64,000 nucleotides of DNA from JACPUX01 sp964517465. GTDB lineage: Bacteria > Pseudomonadota > Gammaproteobacteria > Burkholderiales > Casimicrobiaceae. The DNA is taken from contig CAZFEK010000023.1 of the NCBI GenBank assembly GCA_964517465.1, forward strand, positions 4,777-68,776, written 5' to 3'. The notes under the pieces are model-generated. The model ran no database searches and was not told the origin of the DNA. It worked only from the letters and a program-made list of their open reading frames with translations. Position 1 is the first letter of the stretch, and each line of letters opens with the position of its first letter. Both the position numbers and the translations under genes were made by a program. This document shows positions 61,880 through 64,000 of the stretch, piece after piece.

Positions 61880-62866
61880 TCAGGGCAGTAGATGCTTTAC
61901 GCCGGCCTGTTCTTCGAGCAGCTCATTGAGGGTGTTGGTCATGCGCTCGCGCGAGAAGGCGTCGATGTCCAGGCCCTTGATCATGGTGTATTCGCCATTG
62001 GCGCAGGTCACCGGGAAGCCGTACATCACGTCGACAGGGATTTCGTAGGAGCCGTCCGAGGGGATGCCCATGGTGACCCACTTGCCGTTGGTACCCAGCA
62101 CCCAGTCGCGGACGTGGTCGATGGCGGCATTGGCCGCCGAGGCCGCCGAGGACAGGCCGCGGGCTTCGATGATCGCCGCGCCGCGTTTGCCGACCGTGGG
62201 CAGGAAGACATTTTTGTTCCACTCCTCGTCGTTGATCATGGCCTTGACCGACTGGCCCTCGATGGTGGCAAAGCGGTAATCGGCGTACATCGTCGGCGAG
62301 TGGTTGCCCCAGACGCAGAGTTTCTCGATCGCCGCGACGGGCTTGCCGGTCTTGGCGGCAATCTGGGAGGCGGCGCGGTTGTGGTCCAGGCGCAGCATGG
62401 CGGTGAAGTTCTTTTTGGGCAGATCGGGAGCCGACTTCATCGCAATATAGGCGTTGGTGTTGGCGGGGTTGCCCACCACCAGCACCTTGACCGTACGTTT
62501 GGCCACGGCGTTCAGGGCCTTGCCTTGGGCGGTGAAAATCTGGGCGTTGGCGGACAGCAAATCCTTGCGTTCCATGCCCGGACCACGCGGACGCGCGCCG
62601 ACCAGCAGGGCGACATCGATGTCTTTGAAGGCGGTGTTGGGGTCGGAATGGGCGCTCATGCCGGCCAGCAGCGGAAAGGCGCAATCATCGAGTTCCATCA
62701 TCACGCCTTTGAGCGCTTTTTGCGCCTTTTCGTCCGGTATCTCCAGGAGTTGCAGGATGACCGGCTGATCCTTGCCGAGCATTTCGCCGCTGGCGATGCG
62801 GAACAACAGGCTATAACCGATTTGACCGGCGGCACCGGTCACTGCGACACGGACGGGGGCTTTCAT
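61880..62866 (-). CDS. mdh: Malate dehydrogenase
   Basis: Mdh oxidises malate to oxaloacetate with NAD in the TCA cycle. The 328-residue enzyme has the Rossmann motif VAVTGAAGQIGYSLLFR (GxxGxxG), substrate arginines in VGARPRGPGMERKDLL, and the catalytic histidine in CVWGNHSPTMYADY. ATG 62866 is preceded by AGGAG at seven bases; upstream open frame is the promoter region. It is divergent from a GntR regulator, as in many Betaproteobacteria. Confidence 0.97.
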   Translation of the reverse strand: MKAPVRVAVTGAAGQIGYSLLFRIASGEMLGKDQPVILQLLEIPDEKAQKALKGVMMELDDCAFPLLAGMSAHSDPNTAFKDIDVALLVGARPRGPGMERKDLLSANAQIFTAQGKALNAVAKRTVKVLVVGNPANTNAYIAMKSAPDLPKKNFTAMLRLDHNRAASQIAAKTGKPVAAIEKLCVWGNHSPTMYADYRFATIEGQSVKAMINDEEWNKNVFLPTVGKRGAAIIEARGLSSAASAANAAIDHVRDWVLGTNGKWVTMGIPSDGSYEIPVDVMYGFPVTCANGEYTMIKGLDIDAFSRERMTNTLNELLEEQAGVKHLLP

Positions 62867-62964
62867 GCTCGAACTCCTGCATAACGGGTGATTGAGAAAG
62901 CGATTGCCGCGGCAGCTCAGCTGGAAATCGGGCGGGCAGCAGCAGTACGCCTTGGCGGGAGCCG

Positions 62965-62994
62965 ATGCTAAACCCTTTTTGTGCACTGTGTCAA
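62965..62994 (-). promoter_or_regulatory. Sigma70 promoter of mdh
   Basis: On the minus strand TTGACA (62994-62989, perfect) and TAGCAT (62970-62965) are 18 bases apart, about 100 bases before the mdh ATG. Confidence 0.7.
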
Positions 62995-63000
62995 ACAACT

Positions 63001-63024
63001 CTTATGTCTTATATAAGATATAAG
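63001..63024. promoter_or_regulatory. Near-perfect 24-bp palindrome, probable GntR operator
   Basis: The two 12-base halves (63001-63012 and 63013-63024) are inverted copies with one mismatch; the core is TCTTATATAAGA. It sits just upstream of the mdh -35 and across a possible gntR -10 (TATAAG, 63012-63017). A dimeric regulator such as the adjacent GntR protein is the likely binder; this is inferred from position. Confidence 0.75.
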
Positions 63025-63059
63025 TTCTTTGATAGACAAGTATCCGCATTGGTCGCATA

Positions 63060-63815
63060 ATGGCAAGCATGAAACCGGGTTCGGCTCCGTCCCCTTCGCC
63101 AGCGTTTTTGCCCCTTTATCAGCAGATCAAGGATTTGCTGACGCAAAGCCTGCAAAACGGCGAGTGGCACCCCGGCGAAACCATACCCAGCGAGATCGAC
63201 CTGGCCGCGCGCTTTCAGGTGAGCCAAGGAACGGTTAGAAAAGCCATCGACGAACTGGCAGCCGAAAACATTTTGGTGCGACGGCAAGGCAAAGGCACCT
63301 TCGTCGCCACCCATACCGAAGAAACCTCCTCGATTTTTCGCTTTCTGCGCATCCGGCGCTGCGACGGGCGAGAGGAAATGCCGGTATCGCGATTGCTGGA
63401 CGTGCGGCGCGGAAAGGCGGCGGCGGATGCCGCGCGCGCGCTGCAAATGAAACCCGGCGAGGCCGTAGTCGTATTGATACGCGTGCTCGACTACTCGGGC
63501 GAACCGATCATTTACGACGAGATCACTTTGCCTGGGGTGCTGTTCAAGGGCTTGAACAAGCCCAAGGTCGATGCGTATGAGGGTTCGATGTACAGTCTTT
63601 TCGAAACCCAATTCGGGGTGCGCATGATTCGGGCAGACGAGCGCCTGCGCGCCATCGCTGCGGAACCCGAGGTCGCACGAGAGCTCAAGGTCGCCGTAGG
63701 CACGCCGCTCTTGTCCGTGGATCGCATCGCCTACACTTACGGCGACCGTCCGGTGGAGTTGCGGCGCGGCTTGTGCACGACGCGTCACCACTGCTACCTC
63801 AACCAACTGAGCTGA
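63060..63815 (+). CDS. GntR-family regulator with UTRA domain (HutC type)
   Basis: The 251-residue protein has an N-terminal winged helix (LYQQIKDLLTQSLQNGEWHP, IPSEIDLAARFQVSQGTVRK, RRQGKGTFVA) and a C-terminal UTRA ligand-binding domain (EEMPVSRLLDVRRG to the end), the HutC branch. Start ATG 63060 or 63069. Divergent from mdh and facing out of the window, it is well placed to sense a metabolite and control mdh and the next operon. The ligand is not known. Confidence 0.92.
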   Translation: MASMKPGSAPSPSPAFLPLYQQIKDLLTQSLQNGEWHPGETIPSEIDLAARFQVSQGTVRKAIDELAAENILVRRQGKGTFVATHTEETSSIFRFLRIRRCDGREEMPVSRLLDVRRGKAAADAARALQMKPGEAVVVLIRVLDYSGEPIIYDEITLPGVLFKGLNKPKVDAYEGSMYSLFETQFGVRMIRADERLRAIAAEPEVARELKVAVGTPLLSVDRIAYTYGDRPVELRRGLCTTRHHCYLNQLS

Positions 63816-64000
63816 GCGAATGCGATGGTGGCTTACTCTTCCATCGGGGCTGCGCGGTCCTGCTGGAGCCTGGGCCAAGCGAGCCGGCTTGGCTCCACGT
63901 TTTCGACTGGCGGTAAATCCCCCGCCGGGGCTATAATGACCTGCTTTTTTTGCAGTGCGACAAACAAAACGGATTCGCCAGCCCGACGATTGCGTCGCCG
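63816..64000. other. Right edge: intergenic DNA with a -10 element
   Basis: No gene is seen. TATAAT at 63932-63937 (context GGGGCTATAATGACC) has no good -35 but probably drives the next operon on the plus strand, which lies beyond the window. In related genomes succinate dehydrogenase genes often follow this gntR-mdh pair, so sdhC is the expected next gene; that is inference. Confidence 0.4.

Noticed and set aside
1..64000. CRISPR arrays, insertion sequences, integrases, toxin-antitoxin or phage genes.
   Set aside because: None was seen: no regularly spaced repeats, no transposase or integrase motifs, and no compositional break obvious by eye.

Overview
This 64 kb window reads as chromosomal, high-GC DNA of a betaproteobacterium. 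The evidence is gene order. The spc/alpha ribosomal operons carry infA and rpmJ directly after secY. Other runs in an order familiar from this class are rplU-rpmA, lptF/lptG divergent from pepA, pepA-holC-unknown-valS, glyA-nrdR-ribD-ribE, and mdh divergent from a GntR regulator. The assignment to class is inference; nothing seen fixes a genus. No phage, insertion sequence, integrase or CRISPR array was seen.

Layout. 1-9300: ribosomal proteins, SecY, IF-1 and RNA polymerase alpha, with an internal spc promoter and a strong terminator after rplQ. 9600-12700: galE, tRNA-Pro(CGG), ispB, rplU-rpmA. 12740-22050: the LPS exporter permeases lptG/lptF, pepA, holC, an unknown acidic repeat protein, valS and an MFS permease. 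22050-28030: an orphan molybdopterin oxidoreductase, rhlE, typA and a small PilZ protein. 28040-36560: a LytTR two-component pair, rmuC, mtfA, mogA, darP, pmbA and an unrecognised 548-residue protein whose C-terminus looks like a non-canonical PilZ domain. 36630-41880: a TRAP transporter (dctQ, an unusually long dctM, and a TakP-like binding protein) plus a second, degenerate TRAP binding protein. 42000-45500: glyA, nrdR, ribD, ribE. 45580-53390: a type IV pilus minor-pilin operon with pilY1. 53690-56230: glutaryl-CoA dehydrogenase, a zeta-class isomerase and an FAH-family hydrolase. 56250-61660: a PAS-GGDEF-EAL protein, an EnvZ/OmpR-like pair and a Spy/CpxP-like protein. 61880-64000: mdh, a GntR/UTRA regulator and a promoter leading out of the window, probably toward succinate dehydrogenase genes.

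How they work together. The first third is housekeeping (translation, secretion, LPS transport). The rest combines surface behaviour and signalling (type IV pilus tip proteins, LytTR pair, two PilZ-type c-di-GMP receptor candidates, one GGDEF-EAL enzyme, envelope-stress pair plus Spy-like chaperone) with organic-acid metabolism (TRAP uptake of probable 2-oxoacids, glutaryl-CoA and maleyl/fumarylpyruvate steps, malate dehydrogenase under a probable GntR operator). No clearly novel defence or mobile system was found. The best leads are the long PilZ-like orphan, the degenerate second TRAP binding protein, the regulatory palindrome between mdh and gntR, the repeated TTGTAACG sites beside the OmpR-like gene, and the lone molybdoenzyme.
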